From positions 35,866-59,863 of the forward strand of contig NW_005199029.1 of the NCBI RefSeq assembly GCF_000372725.1: a stretch of 23,998 nt of DNA, in the 5' to 3' direction. A program made the position numbers and the translations under genes. The notes under the pieces are model-generated. The model ran no database searches. It was not told where the DNA came from and saw nothing but the letters and a program-made list of their open reading frames with translations. Positions 15,666-23,998 of the stretch are shown one piece after another. Each line of letters opens with the position of its first letter. Position 1 is the first letter of the stretch. This DNA is from Emiliania huxleyi CCMP1516 (Eukaryota; Haptophyta; Isochrysidales; Noelaerhabdaceae).

Positions 15666-18600
15666 TCATCCCACCACGCTCGCCTCCCGCCGCCGCCCGC
15701 CGCCAGGCTCGCCTCCTCCTCCTCCCGCCTCGCCGCCCGCGCCCTCCGTCCCCTCCCCGCCCGCCGCGAGCCGGGCCAGCGCGTCGCCCACCTCCATGGC
15801 CGCGGCGCCGCCCACCTCCCGCGGCGGCGCGCCGCCGCAGAGCCGGAGCTGATCGGTGAAGAAGTCCCGGCGCTCCTCCGCCGCCTCCAGGTCCGCCTCC
15901 GCATCGTCCTTCGCCCTCGTTTCCGCCGCCCTCGCGCCCTCCGACGCCGCCCACGCCACCGCCCCCATTCGCGACCGGGCGACGCCCACGCGCCGCTCCG
16001 CCTCTGCAACCTCGGCCTCTGCGGCCGCCACGGCGGCGGCGGCGCGGGCGGCTCGCTCCGGCGTGGCGAGGACGGTCGCCGCTCCTGCGCGGCGGGCGGG
16101 TCCACGGCTCGGATTTTGGGGGGCGCCATGCGGTCGGGCCGGGGACGGCCGTGGAGAGGAGCGGCGGCGGCGTGGAGGGGTGCGCGTCGGGAGGGGGAGG
16201 GTCGGGGAGGGTGCCGGGAGGGTGCCGGGAGGGTGCCGGGAGGGTGTGGGAAGGGCGCCCTCGCGGTGTTGTGAGCGTGTGTATGTGGGGTGAGGGCCAC
16301 GCCGCCTGCCTCCCGCCCTCTCGCGCCGCCGGCGCCGCCCGCCGGCCCGCCGGCGCCCGCGAGGCACGGCTCCTCGCCCCGCCCCCCTGACGCCGCCGCG
16401 TCTGGTGGCCCACGCCCTGCAGGCACGAAGTCGGCCAGCGAAGTCTTCCGCCGGAGCGGTGCGCGCGCGCGCTCGCTCGGCTGATAGCCGCACAGCGAGA
16501 GCCTCGCGGGTGGAGGCGGCTCTCGGTCCCGCTTCTTCGGCAGCGGCAGCGGGTCGAGGTTGGAGCGCAAAATGGCGAACACCTGCTTGTCCGGCGTCTT
16601 CACTCGCCATCGCTCAGCACCGTCCCGGTGGCCGAGCGTCGCGACGACCCCGTTCAGCTCGGGGCGGGAGGCGAGGTCTCGGATGCGGACCTTGTCTCCC
16701 CGCCTGAGCGGCGGCGTCACGGGCTCCACCACCGAGTCGCCGACCGCGGCAGCGCCTGGCCGAGTCCCAGACTGCGGCGGCACCGGCTCCATCCTCGTCG
16801 CCGCCACCGCCGCCGCCGCCGCCGCGGCGGCGGAGAGGGTCAGAGGGCGGAAGGCGGACCCAAAGCGGCCGCCCGACGCGCGATGCATCAGCGCCCGGAG
16901 CGTGTCGCGGATGGCTATGCCGCACGCCGCGTTGGTGCTCAGCAGGGCGATGGATCGCTTGTACGCGCCGGTCAGGCCGAGCAGGCCGAGCGTGAGGGGC
17001 CCGCCGTCGCCGTCGGCCTACTCGGGGCAGGGGCAGAGGGCAGAGGGCAGTGTCGTCGACCGAGTACCGCGTGTCGAGGGGCGGCGAGCGCGTGTGGTGT
17101 GCGTGTGGCGTCGCTCACGTTCTCACGTTCATGTGTCCTCTCGCCGTGTTGCACTGGTGCACGCGGCGTGGGTTGAGCGTGTGGGGTGTGGGGGGGTCGG
17201 GTAGCACGCGTGTGTGGGGGGGGGGGGGAGTGCTCGCTGCGGTCGGGGGTCGAGCCATCACGTTAAATGCGCCCTCACACACCTGCAAGCCGTCGACAAG
17301 CAGCGACGAGAGCGAGCCGGTGCCGGCCACGTGGTTCTGCGGCGGCTCGGCCTCGCCCTCGGGGGCCCTCGCCGTGGATGACGAGCCGGCGGCGTGACGC
17401 GGCAGCGCGGCGGCGGAGCGGAGGAGCACCTCGGTGCAGCCGTGCGATGTCAGCGCCTCTACCGCCTTCTCCAGCCGCGGCAGCACACACACTCGCAGCG
17501 CGAGCCAGCTGAAGGCGCGCGGGACCGCGAGCAGCACGTGCAGCTCCGCCAGCGGCACGGACGGCGAGATGCGCGTGAGCGCCGCCACCACGGCGCCGCT
17601 AAACGCTTCGCGCTCGTCTGCCGAGATGCCACGCACGAGTGCCTGCAGCTGAGCAGCGTTAGCGACGGCCAGCAGAGCCTCCCTCGAGGTAGCGGGCCCC
17701 ACGTCGCCTGCGTGGAAAAGGAGGTAGATGGATGATCCGGAGACGCGCGGTAAGTATCGAGGGCGGTGGCTTGTGCGCGCGGCGGGGCACCGGCGTTCTC
17801 CCCGCGCGTGCAGAGCAGCGCCACGGGGGCGTCCGGCGCAGCGCTGGCGAGTGTCCGGGCGTTCGACATGATCTGATCCAGGCGGGCGAACAGGGCCTCC
17901 TTGCTCGTTGAGTTGGGCGACATCCGCTCCAGGCTGGCCGGCCAGTCCCGCTGCCACCCGTACTCGAAGGTGCGCAGCACCTCCTGGAAGGAGACGCAGA
18001 CGCCGCTCGGGCCGCAAAAGGCTGGGTTGCACGCTGCCAGCATGCGCACCCAGCTGTGCGCGGCGTGCGCCGGGGCCTGGCGAGGCCTGGCATCGGGCTT
18101 GTCACTCGGCCCGTCGCCGCCGCCTATGATCAGATTCACGCCGGCGCAGACCTCACAGAAGGCGGAGTTTCCGCGCTGAGGCGGAGCACCAGGCGCGGCG
18201 CGCGCGCCGAGGAACGCGGCGCCCTGGATGATGGAGCCAATTCGCACGACGGTCGAGCGCTTCTCCGAGCCGAGAGGCGAGCAGATGTAGGGCGAGAGCG
18301 CGGCGGCGGAGCAGCTGGTGAAGGAGAGCATGAGGTAGTAGAGCAAGCGGTTCAACTCTTGGATGTCTCCCGTGTACGGCAGCTTGTAGGTGAGTGCGCC
18401 CACTCCTCCGCCCCTGGCAGGCGGCGCGAGCGCACACGGAGCCATCAAGCGGACGAGGGCGGCTGTGAGGGAAGCGCGCCTCGCCTCGGCCTTGCGTAGC
18501 TTCTCGCCAGGCGGCGGCGGACCATCGAGATGCGCTGCCTGTGCGGAGAGCGCTCGTCGCGCAATTACATGTGCGCTGACCAGGGTCGCCCCGCTGCCCT

Positions 18601-18760
18601 CGTTGGCGTCGACGGCCGCCCGGCTCATCTGCTGGTCCTCAACAAACTGCGGCGGCGACGCGCTGCCGGCCGCCGCGGGCTCGCTCCCGCCGTCGCGAAT
18701 CTCCGCCGCGCTGTAACCGCTCGTGCTCTCGCCGTCGCGGCACGCGGCGGGAGTCGTCAT
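15666..18760 (-). CDS. Four-exon protein with 'RPELNG' SH3-like domain and coiled coil, function unknown
   Basis: Model: exons 18760-17791, 17707-17283, 17017-16306 and 16084-15666, giving 841 residues in one frame. Introns: 83 nt (GCCG|GTGCCC...ACGCAG), 265 nt (TTGCAG|GTGTGTGAG...GAGTAG) and 221 nt (GGCAG|GCGGCG...GCGCAG, GC-AG). It starts at ATG 18760 (MTTPAACRDGES). The N-terminal ~500 residues are helical and unrecognised, with LPYTGDIQELNRLLYYLMLS, Cys-containing FCEVCAGVN and LLGLTGAYKRSIALLSTNAA. Residues ~572-621 (GDKVRIRDLASRPELNG ... ILRSNLDPL) match a small beta-barrel type seen often in microalgal proteins with ankyrin or MYND domains (general knowledge). Residues ~704-800 are Ala/Glu-rich coiled coil (AAEAEVAEAERRVGVARSR). 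The stop is 129 bases from the next ORF on the same strand, and an alternative donor (15713) would join them. Confidence 0.65.
16204..16249. repeat. 11-bp minisatellite GGGAGGGTGCC in intron 3
   Basis: About four tandem copies on the plus strand, inside the third intron of the minus-strand gene. The plus strand has enough G-runs for a G-quadruplex; the transcript strand is C-rich. The repeat may explain why this intron is longer than the others. Confidence 0.85.
17216..17228. repeat. G13 homopolymer in intron 2
   Basis: Thirteen consecutive G on the plus strand, within the 265-nt intron of the minus-strand gene. Similar runs occur at 12375-12389 (G15), 18877-18888 (C12) and 19479-19495 (G17), all outside coding exons. 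Confidence 0.9.
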
Positions 18761-19240
18761 CGGCGGCGCGGCGCAGCGTTGCTCGGCGCCGCGCGAGGCC
18801 CCCGCTTTCTTAATTGATCCCGACAGGGGTGCGACAGTGAACCCATAACACGCCGTCGCATAATAATCGCCGCTTACCCCCCCCCCCCGCACTACCGGCA
18901 CCCACGACAGAGAGTGACGTTCAGCATGGTGTGTGGAACTCGCGGTGGACAGAGAGTGCTTGTAGCTTGGACTTTTTGGTTGCCATGCAGTACCGCTATG
19001 TCGCACGTCAGGCAGAATCGCACGTCAGTCCCGCGGGTCCCAGCCTCGTGTGGCTCGAGATTCAGTTGCCGAGAGATGTGGCGGGGCGGGCGACGCTGAG
19101 CAATGGCCGAAGCCATCGAATGCCAGCCGTCGCGGAGTACCGTCCGGCGCCCTCCCTCGAGCCTTCCGCATTCCGATGACAACTTCAACCGATATGTTAA
19201 TCTCTAAACGCAAAACAACGAACTAAAAACAAAGCTTGGA
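18761..19240. other. Intergenic, putative promoter of the minus-strand gene
   Basis: Holds the C12 run (18877-18888), an AT-rich patch (TAATAATCG, about 18861-18869) on the upstream side of ATG 18760, and an AT-rich stretch at about 19193-19233. The plus-strand ORF around 18985-19179 (VWLEIQLPRDVAGRATLSNG) reads plausibly but has no start and no known family. Confidence 0.35.
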
Positions 19241-19345
19241 AGGTCGATTTTGCTGTCAGCTAGCAGCCACTTCGCTAAGCGGTCGGGTTGTGCCCATCCT
19301 GGGCATTGAGGTCTGCTACCATGTCCTCCTGACACCCTCCAGGCG

Positions 19346-19478
19346 GTGGGGCCACCACCAAGCCGGGCAAGCACATTCAAAACCGACCCGAGACGTACGC
19401 GCGACTCCGCGTGTCCTTTTATTACGACCGCAAGTCCTCATCACTGTCCACACACAATCACCCGCCGCTTGCGTCAGA
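19346..19478 (+). pseudogene. Coding-like fragment before a G17 run
   Basis: A frame reading GATTKPGKHIQNRPETYARL then RVSFYYDRKSSSLSTHNHPP has normal amino-acid balance, no start codon, and runs into 17 G (19479-19495). It may be an exon or mobile-element relic; the family was not recognised. Confidence 0.25.
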
Positions 19479-19559
19479 GGGGGGGGGGGGGGGGGCTGCA
19501 GCCTGCCGCCGGTTGCGCAGCACCCCGTCCCCGTCGCTCCAGGTTGTTGGTTGCTGCCC

Positions 19560-20070
19560 CAGGTCCCGCACGCACTGACTAGATGGCCCCAGACCCGTTC
19601 TCAGGCCTGAGCAAGCCGATGACGATCTGCGATAGCTGGCGAAGCCGCTGAAGCATCGGCTTTGGCTGACAGAGAAAGACGTCTGCGGGAGGGTCGGGCA
19701 CGGTGTCGCCCTCACATGTGGTTTTGACCCGATCTCTGAAGGGGTGTATGGAGGCACGTCTGTCGACCTTGATGTTGTATCAATGTTGAGGATGTCGGAG
19801 AGCTTGTCCTCGTCCACGGAGTTCCAGCGGAGCATGCATGTCGGCGACAAAGCGCCTGTAGATGCTGCCCTCAACGGGCTCGCCGTCGGCGTCGGTAGAA
19901 ATGTCGCGGGGGAAGGTGACTGCACCATAACCCGCGAAGAGTTGAGAAGGGAACTCGAGATTGGCCTTCGCCGCATTTAGATATCGAGTCCAGTGGTCGA
20001 ATTGTTGTCGGCGGGCCGAATGTCGTTTCACCTCTGTCGTTGGTCCCAGAGGCGGGGTCAGCGTGGTTGT
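19560..20070 (-). pseudogene. Broken mobile-element ORF downstream of segment Z
   Basis: On the minus strand the frame through segment Z continues as FPSQLFAGYGAVTFPRDIST and GSIYRRFVADMHA, then loses sense. A second frame takes over at about 19830 with MLRWNSVDEDKLSDILNIDT and VPPYTPSEIGSKPH. The switch looks like a 1-base frameshift, or an unseen short intron. This sequence after segment Z is absent from the first copy at 5914, so one copy is truncated. No domain was recognised. Confidence 0.45.
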
Positions 20071-20190
20071 GAGCGGGCGAGTCATCCGGCCCCGCGCGGC
20101 CGAGCAATCAGCGCCTCCGAGCGCGGCCGCGCGCACCGCCGGTAGGAAGACCGACGGGCCGCTCTACGGCGCGGCGGCCCCCGGTGGCGG
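19962..20190 (-). repeat. Repeat segments Z and Y, second copies, adjacent and inverted
   Basis: 19962-20070 matches 5806-5914 inverted; 20071-20190 matches 4264-4382 inverted. The junction (CCCGCT|CACAACC read on the minus strand) lacks the 1.42 kb that separates Y and Z in the first copy, including the tandem ~180-bp repeat. Confidence 0.85.
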
Positions 20191-20203
20191 TGCCTCTCAA
20201 TAT

Positions 20204-21118
20204 ACATAAAATGGTAATGGTGAAGTAGGATAGTGATGATGAGAGAGGATAGTGATAGTGAGATGGGAGGTGATGGTGAGGTGGGATGGTGAGGTGGGAT
20301 GGTGATGGTGAGGCGGGATAAGATGGTGAGGTGGGATTATGATGTTGAGGTGGGGAGGGAAGGTGAAGGTGGGAAGGGATAATGATTGTGGGGTAGGATG
20401 GTGATGGTGAGGTGGGATGGTGATGAGAAAGAGGTGGGATGGTGGATGGTGATGGCGAGGTGGGATGGCGATGGTGAGGCGGGACGGCGACGGTGAGGTG
20501 GCGACGGCGACGGTGAGGTGGCGACGGCGAGGCGGGATGGCGACGGTGAGGCGGGACGGTGACGGCGACGGTGAGGTGGCGACGGCGAGGCGGGGGGATG
20601 GCGACGGTGAGGCGGGACGGTGAGGGCGAGGCGGGGCGGCGAGGGCGAGGCGGGACGGCGAGGGCGAGGCGGGGCGGCGAGGGCGAGGCGGGGCGGCGAG
20701 GGCGAGGCGGGGCGGCGAGGGCGAGGCGGGACGGCGAGGGCGAGGCGGGACGGCGAGGGCGAGGCGGGACGGCGAGGGCGAGGCGGGACGGCGAGGGCGA
20801 GGCGGGACGGCGAGGGCGAGGCGGGACGGCGAGGGCGAGGCGGGGCGGCGAGGGCGAGGCGGGGCGGCGAGGGCGAGGCGGGGCGGCGAGGGCGAGGCGG
20901 GGCGGCGAGGGCGAGGCGGGACGGCGAGGGCGAGCGGGGACGGCGAGGGCGAGCGGGGACGGCGAGGGCGAGCGGGGACGGCGAGGGCGAGCGGGGACGG
21001 CGAGGGCGAGCGGGGACGGCGAGGGCGAGCGGGGACGGCGAGGGCGAGCGGGGACGGCGAGGGCGAGCGGGGACGGCGAGGGCGAGCGGGGACGGCGAGG
21101 GCGAGCGGGGACGGCGAG
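20204..21118. repeat. 19-bp minisatellite with graded divergence, about 0.9 kb
   Basis: The right-hand unit is GGCGAGGGCGAGCGGGGAC, about 10 near-identical copies (about 20924-21117). To its left are about 15 copies of GGCGAGGGCGAGGCGGG(A/G)C (about 20630-20923). Further left come GGCGACGGTGAGGCGGGAC forms (about 20470-20625) and at the far left GGTGATGGTGAGGTGGGAT. A 19-bp unit with no stops leaves all three frames open on both strands, so the long Arg-Gly-Glu or Pro-Arg-Ser-Ala ORFs here are not genes. Confidence 0.95.
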
Positions 21119-21195
21119 CGCCCCACACCTAGGGGAAACCCAAAGCGCAGACCAACCCTCGGAGACCCGTGTTTGCTTTACGGCCCTTTCCCTGC

Positions 21196-21325
21196 GAACG
21201 CGCACCCCCCAGCGCCCAGGGCTAGGGCTCTCTAGCCCACAACCCGATGCCGATCATCCGGCCCGCTGGGTGCGCTTCTTAGCTCCCCGGCCCTGGATGT
21301 GAGGTTAATGACTGCACTCCAAGTG
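21196..21325 (+). repeat. Repeat segment X, second copy
   Basis: Matches 4051-4179 in the same orientation, while its former neighbour segment Y lies inverted on the other side of the minisatellite. Homology ends at CTCCAAGTG, which then repeats locally. Confidence 0.85.
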
Positions 21326-22058
21326 CTCCAAGTGCTCCTCCCTGGTGCCTGGACCCTCTGCTGCTCGCCGACTCTCCTCTTCCCCCCGCATGATCGACGA
21401 CTACCCGTCCTTCCAGCGACTCCTCCCTCCTCGGGCTGTACAGTAAGGAGGAAGGGGAGGTCGGCTCGTAACTGAGGTCCGCCCAGTCTGGGACAGTCGT
21501 CCTCCCCTCCCTCCGACGTCCTCTACGAGGGGGCACTCCAAAAAAAAGGTCGGCATGCCTGGCATGTCGGGCGACTAGGCACATCCCAAGTGCCAAGAAC
21601 TGCCGTGCTTCTGCGGAGCAGTGCGAACGAAAGAGGAGAGCAGACCAGTACCAGAGAGTAGCCGTTTTCTGTGCCTTGCTCCTTTGTTTGTTTGTCCTTT
21701 TTTGGTGCTTCTAAGTACGTTCCGATTCCCTCTTTCCGAGACTAAGGTTCGGCCTGTGGGAGGGGGACCCTATTTGCGACACCAGGTTTGACCCTCGATT
21801 AGACCCGGTCTAGACCAGACCAGTTCACGAGTTCAGGCTGTCGGAAGAGTTCCTTGATCGACGCGGTCGCGTGGACCCGACCGATCGAGACGCGGTCAAT
21901 CAAGGTGCACAAGCCACAATCTGGACCAGCGCGAGAAGAAGCAGGCGCGTTGATGCTTCACACGCGCGCGTCTGAACCACAGCGTGTCCCGACTCGACTG
22001 CCGGCGTCCCAGTCCGGGGGTGTTTCTCTTCTTATCCGTTACCATGTAGAGCAACGCC
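21326..22058. other. Intergenic, no gene seen
   Basis: Contains a T-rich stretch with TTTGTTTGTTTG (about 21683-21705), a GACCCGGTCTAGACCAGACC-type partial palindrome near 21800-21825, and two similar words GATCGACGCGGTC / GATCGAGACGCGGTC at about 21856 and 21883. No ORF has support. Confidence 0.4.
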
Positions 22059-22282
22059 GAGGGCGGGCCCTTTCGGGCTCGGGCCGCCCTCTCGCCCGCA
22101 CCTCTGCGGGGCTCGCGCGTGGTAGCGGCGGTCTGCTCACGACAGTGAGTGGGCTCTTCACGCTATCCACTGCGCCGCGGCTACGCCGCGCCCTATCCAA
22201 GCCCAGGGCTTGGTCTGCTGATACCCGCTTCTCGCTCAGCGCATCTCTGAGGCTTCCCGCGCGCCGACTGCTACGCGCGCGG
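22059..22282. other. Cluster of four perfect hairpins
   Basis: GAGGGCGG/CCGCCCTC at 22059-22091, enclosing GCCC/GGGC; CGCGGC-TAC-GCCGCG at 22176-22190; CCAAGCCC-A-GGGCTTGG at 22197-22213; CCGCGCGC/GCGCGCGG at 22257-22282. A structured RNA is possible; high GC raises the chance rate of such stems. Confidence 0.45.
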
Positions 22283-22325
22283 CGAGAGGCGCACCCCATC
22301 GGGGACAGGATTGAGGCCCCTGTAC

Positions 22326-22574
22326 ATGCTCGGCAACGCCGCCGTCGCTGCCCTCCCGAGTCCTCAACATGATGCCGCACATGCGCAACCCGTGCGCACA
22401 CGCCGCAGGGAGGAGTTTTCACTCCACCGTCCGAGTTTCTCCTTCCTGCAGGGCGAGAGACATCAGCCTCTCTACTTCCAGGAGAACATCTACGCCACAC
22501 GCTATCCCGACGGTCCACAACCCACACTCTCGCTGCAGTCGATCCAGCCCTCGCACTCCCCACTGGAGATCTAG
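22326..22574 (+). CDS. Short hypothetical ORF
   Basis: An 82-codon ORF from ATG 22326 to TAG 22574. The C-terminal half (HRPSFSFLQGERHQPLYFQE, then NIYATRYPDGPQP) has balanced composition unlike the low-complexity ORFs around it. No family is recognised, and it may be an exon of a larger gene or a relic. The dense hairpins just upstream would lie in its 5' region. Confidence 0.25.
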   Translation: MLGNAAVAALPSPQHDAAHAQPVRTRRREEFSLHRPSFSFLQGERHQPLYFQENIYATRYPDGPQPTLSLQSIQPSHSPLEI

Positions 22575-22640
22575 CGAGGCCCCCCAGGCTGGGACAGGAT
22601 TGGTAGGCCGGTCGCTCCCCCGTCTTTGGGCCCTGTTGAG

Positions 22641-23078
22641 TGAGTCTGTCAGTAAGCGCGGGTTAGCCGTGGGTTCCACCGGGTTAAGCCACACTAACCC
22701 AGCACGGGTCAGCACGGGTTAGAACGGGTTACCATAACCCGACGCTAACCCGCGCTTACCGATACGCGATAGACTCACTCCATACACGCTCAACTTACCG
22801 ATAACGGCGTTGCCGCGGAGAGCACCAAGGGGCAAGGTGCAGCCAAGCCGTCCGAGGGAGAGACTAACCCGGGTTAGCGCCGGGTTAGTCTCGGGTTACC
22901 ATAACCCATGCTGACGTATGCCCCCCAGCCGCATGGGTTAGTGCCGGGTTAGTGCCGGGTTAGTGCCGGGTTAGTGCCGGGTTAGTGCCGGGTTATGGTA
23001 ACCCATTCTGACCCGTGCTAACCCGTGCCGGGTTAGTGAGCACTAACCCGCGCTAACCCGCGCTTAGCGAAAGACTCA
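22641..23078. mobile_element. Nonautonomous DNA transposon (MITE-like), 438 bp, with 8-bp target duplication
   Basis: The ends are inverted: TGAGTCT...GTAAGCGCGGGTTAG on the left, CTAACCCGCGCTTA...AGACTCA on the right. Both flanks carry the same 8 bases, CTGTTGAG (22633-22640 and 23079-23086). The interior is full of GGGTTA/TAACCC words in both orientations and has no transposase ORF, so it would need to be moved in trans. An 8-bp duplication fits hAT-type transposases and a few other superfamilies; the family is not assigned. A third copy of the terminus (…CGCGCTTACCG…AGACTCA, ending 22777) makes 22641-22777 a complete smaller inverted-repeat element, so the whole may be a composite. Confidence 0.85.
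22935..22989. repeat. 11-bp tandem array GGGTTAGTGCC x5 inside the transposon
   Basis: Five perfect units followed by GGGTTATGG. GGGTTAG resembles one and a bit telomere repeats, but the period is 11, not 6 or 7, so it is not a telomere tract. Regular G-triplets could form a G-quadruplex. Confidence 0.9.
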
Positions 23079-23837
23079 CTGTTGAGTCGTTCCGGAAGTT
23101 GAAGTTGGCGCATCACAAAGAACCCAAATCCAACCCTGCCAACCGAGCAAGCCCATGTGGGACGCGAGGTCTTGCTCCACCTTCTCGGCGCTCGCGTCGC
23201 CCAACCTGAGAGCCTCATCCGCCATGCCGGGGCACATCTTGACCGGAGCCGGTCACATGTCCATCGTGCCCAAGACGGGGCACGGTCGACTCGACCGCGG
23301 CCGATGGCACCGGCCCAACGGCCGACCAAGATTTTACGCCTCCGAACGCCGGGCCGGTGAGGTGGCGGGTCGGGCGACACGGAAAATCGGTGGCTGACAA
23401 CGACTTTTTGAGGCCATCGGTTTGAGGTCTGCAGACATTTTCTGGATGATCTCGCATTTCCCGAGGCGTAATCGCAGATCCAGACGGCCCAGCAGGTGGG
23501 CGCTGCAGGCGAGCCGCCTCACATCCTTCGCCCCCCCCGTCGCTCACGCTGCCTCTGAAGCACCGGACCACCCCCCCCGCGCCCAGGCGGCCTAGCTGCC
23601 GCGGGCTCCACCCACGCGGGCCACCATCAGCGCCGCCCGACGGCTCAGAACCTCTCTCTTTAGGTCCCACAAAGGCGGCGAGCGAGCGGCGAGGCAGATG
23701 AATCGAGCTCTGGACGCATGCCGCGAGAGCTGTGAGGGTCGCAGCTCGGCCTCCATCTTGCCCGGTAGTGGCGCGTCGGCTTGCCGGCTCACGGGGGTCA
23801 CTGCCCCTAGGTGCCGCCTCACCTCGCCTCTATGCAC
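23076..23837 (-). CDS. Coding-like exon fragments, possible gene cut by the transposon
   Basis: Three minus-strand stretches read as normal protein in different frames, as exons might: about 23755-23595 (MEAELRPSQLSRHASRARFI); about 23511-23395 after an acceptor-like CGCCTGCAG (HLLGRLDLRLRLGKCEIIQK, then MSADLKPMASK); and 23225-23076 (MADEALRLGDASAEKVEQDL, then ASHMGLLGWQGWIWVL). The last ends at a TGA (23078-23076) formed by the first bases of the transposon terminus, so the insertion truncates it. Exon joins could not be fixed in frame with confidence and the product is unknown. Confidence 0.3.
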
Positions 23838-23998
23838 CCTTCACCCTCTAGCGCCTCACCCTGCCCGGTGCCGTGGTAGTGGCGATGTCAGCCATGCTGG
23901 ACCGGCGGCAGCGAGGCCGACGGGCGTGGCTGCGGCGACAACGGCGGCTTGCCCCGTGACGGCGACGGCGCTGACGGCAGAGCAGCTGCGGCCGGCAC
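23838..23998. other. Window end, no feature seen
   Basis: GC-rich sequence with GGCGACGGC-type words. No ORF with a start, splice context or repeat partner was recognised. Confidence 0.3.

Noticed and set aside
20108..21302. Long ORFs (up to about 365 codons) on both strands across the 19-bp minisatellite
   Set aside because: A 19-bp stop-free unit keeps every frame open; the products are pure Pro/Arg/Ser/Ala or Arg/Gly/Glu repeats with no other support.
22641..23078. Telomere or CRISPR-like array from GGGTTAG repeats
   Set aside because: The period is 11 bp with no unique spacers, both orientations occur, and inverted ends with a target duplication explain it as a transposon.

Overview
The window looks like nuclear DNA from a GC-rich eukaryotic microalga, most likely a haptophyte (the group of Emiliania and Chrysochromulina). 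This is an inference. It rests on very high GC, short in-frame introns of about 70-110 nt that often start with GC instead of GT (CAG|GC...AG), F-box/kelch and sulfotransferase-like proteins, dense microsatellites, and no bacterial operon signals. No rRNA, tRNA or CRISPR array was found.

Layout. 1-1750: a CAACCAGACA-type minisatellite and a three-exon minus-strand gene with no ATG in view. 1820-2554: an unidentified purine-rich, charged ORF without ATG. 2760-8600: a repeat-rich block. Two direct copies of a roughly 1-kb repeat (about 2938-3975 and 7797-8590, each with a TATA-like box and an 8-bp hairpin) flank a minus-strand coiled-coil ORF, a tandem ~180-bp repeat with a covarying hairpin, and an intact plus-strand F-box/kelch gene (6102-7328). 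8617-8767: a long CA microsatellite. 8911-9651: a decayed ORF with three in-frame stops. 11080-12366: a three-exon plus-strand gene for an FHA domain joined to a polynucleotide-kinase-phosphatase-type HAD domain that has lost its catalytic Asp. 13305-18760: two minus-strand models, a sulfotransferase-like ORF and a four-exon unknown protein with a 'RPELNG' domain and coiled coil. An alternative splice would join them into one protein of about 1559 residues. 19240-21330: mobile-element debris, rearranged second copies of segments from 4-6 kb, and a 0.9-kb 19-bp minisatellite. 22641-23078: a nonautonomous DNA transposon with inverted ends and a perfect 8-bp target-site duplication, next to a cluster of hairpins and some coding-like fragments.

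The genes do not form an evident pathway. The credible genes are the F-box/kelch protein (substrate choice for ubiquitination), the FHA/pseudo-phosphatase (phosphopeptide binding, possibly DNA-repair related) and the sulfotransferase/unknown pair. They sit in a landscape shaped by repeats. Splice sites were placed by eye from reading-frame continuity and AG/GC/GT boundaries and have not been tested against transcripts.
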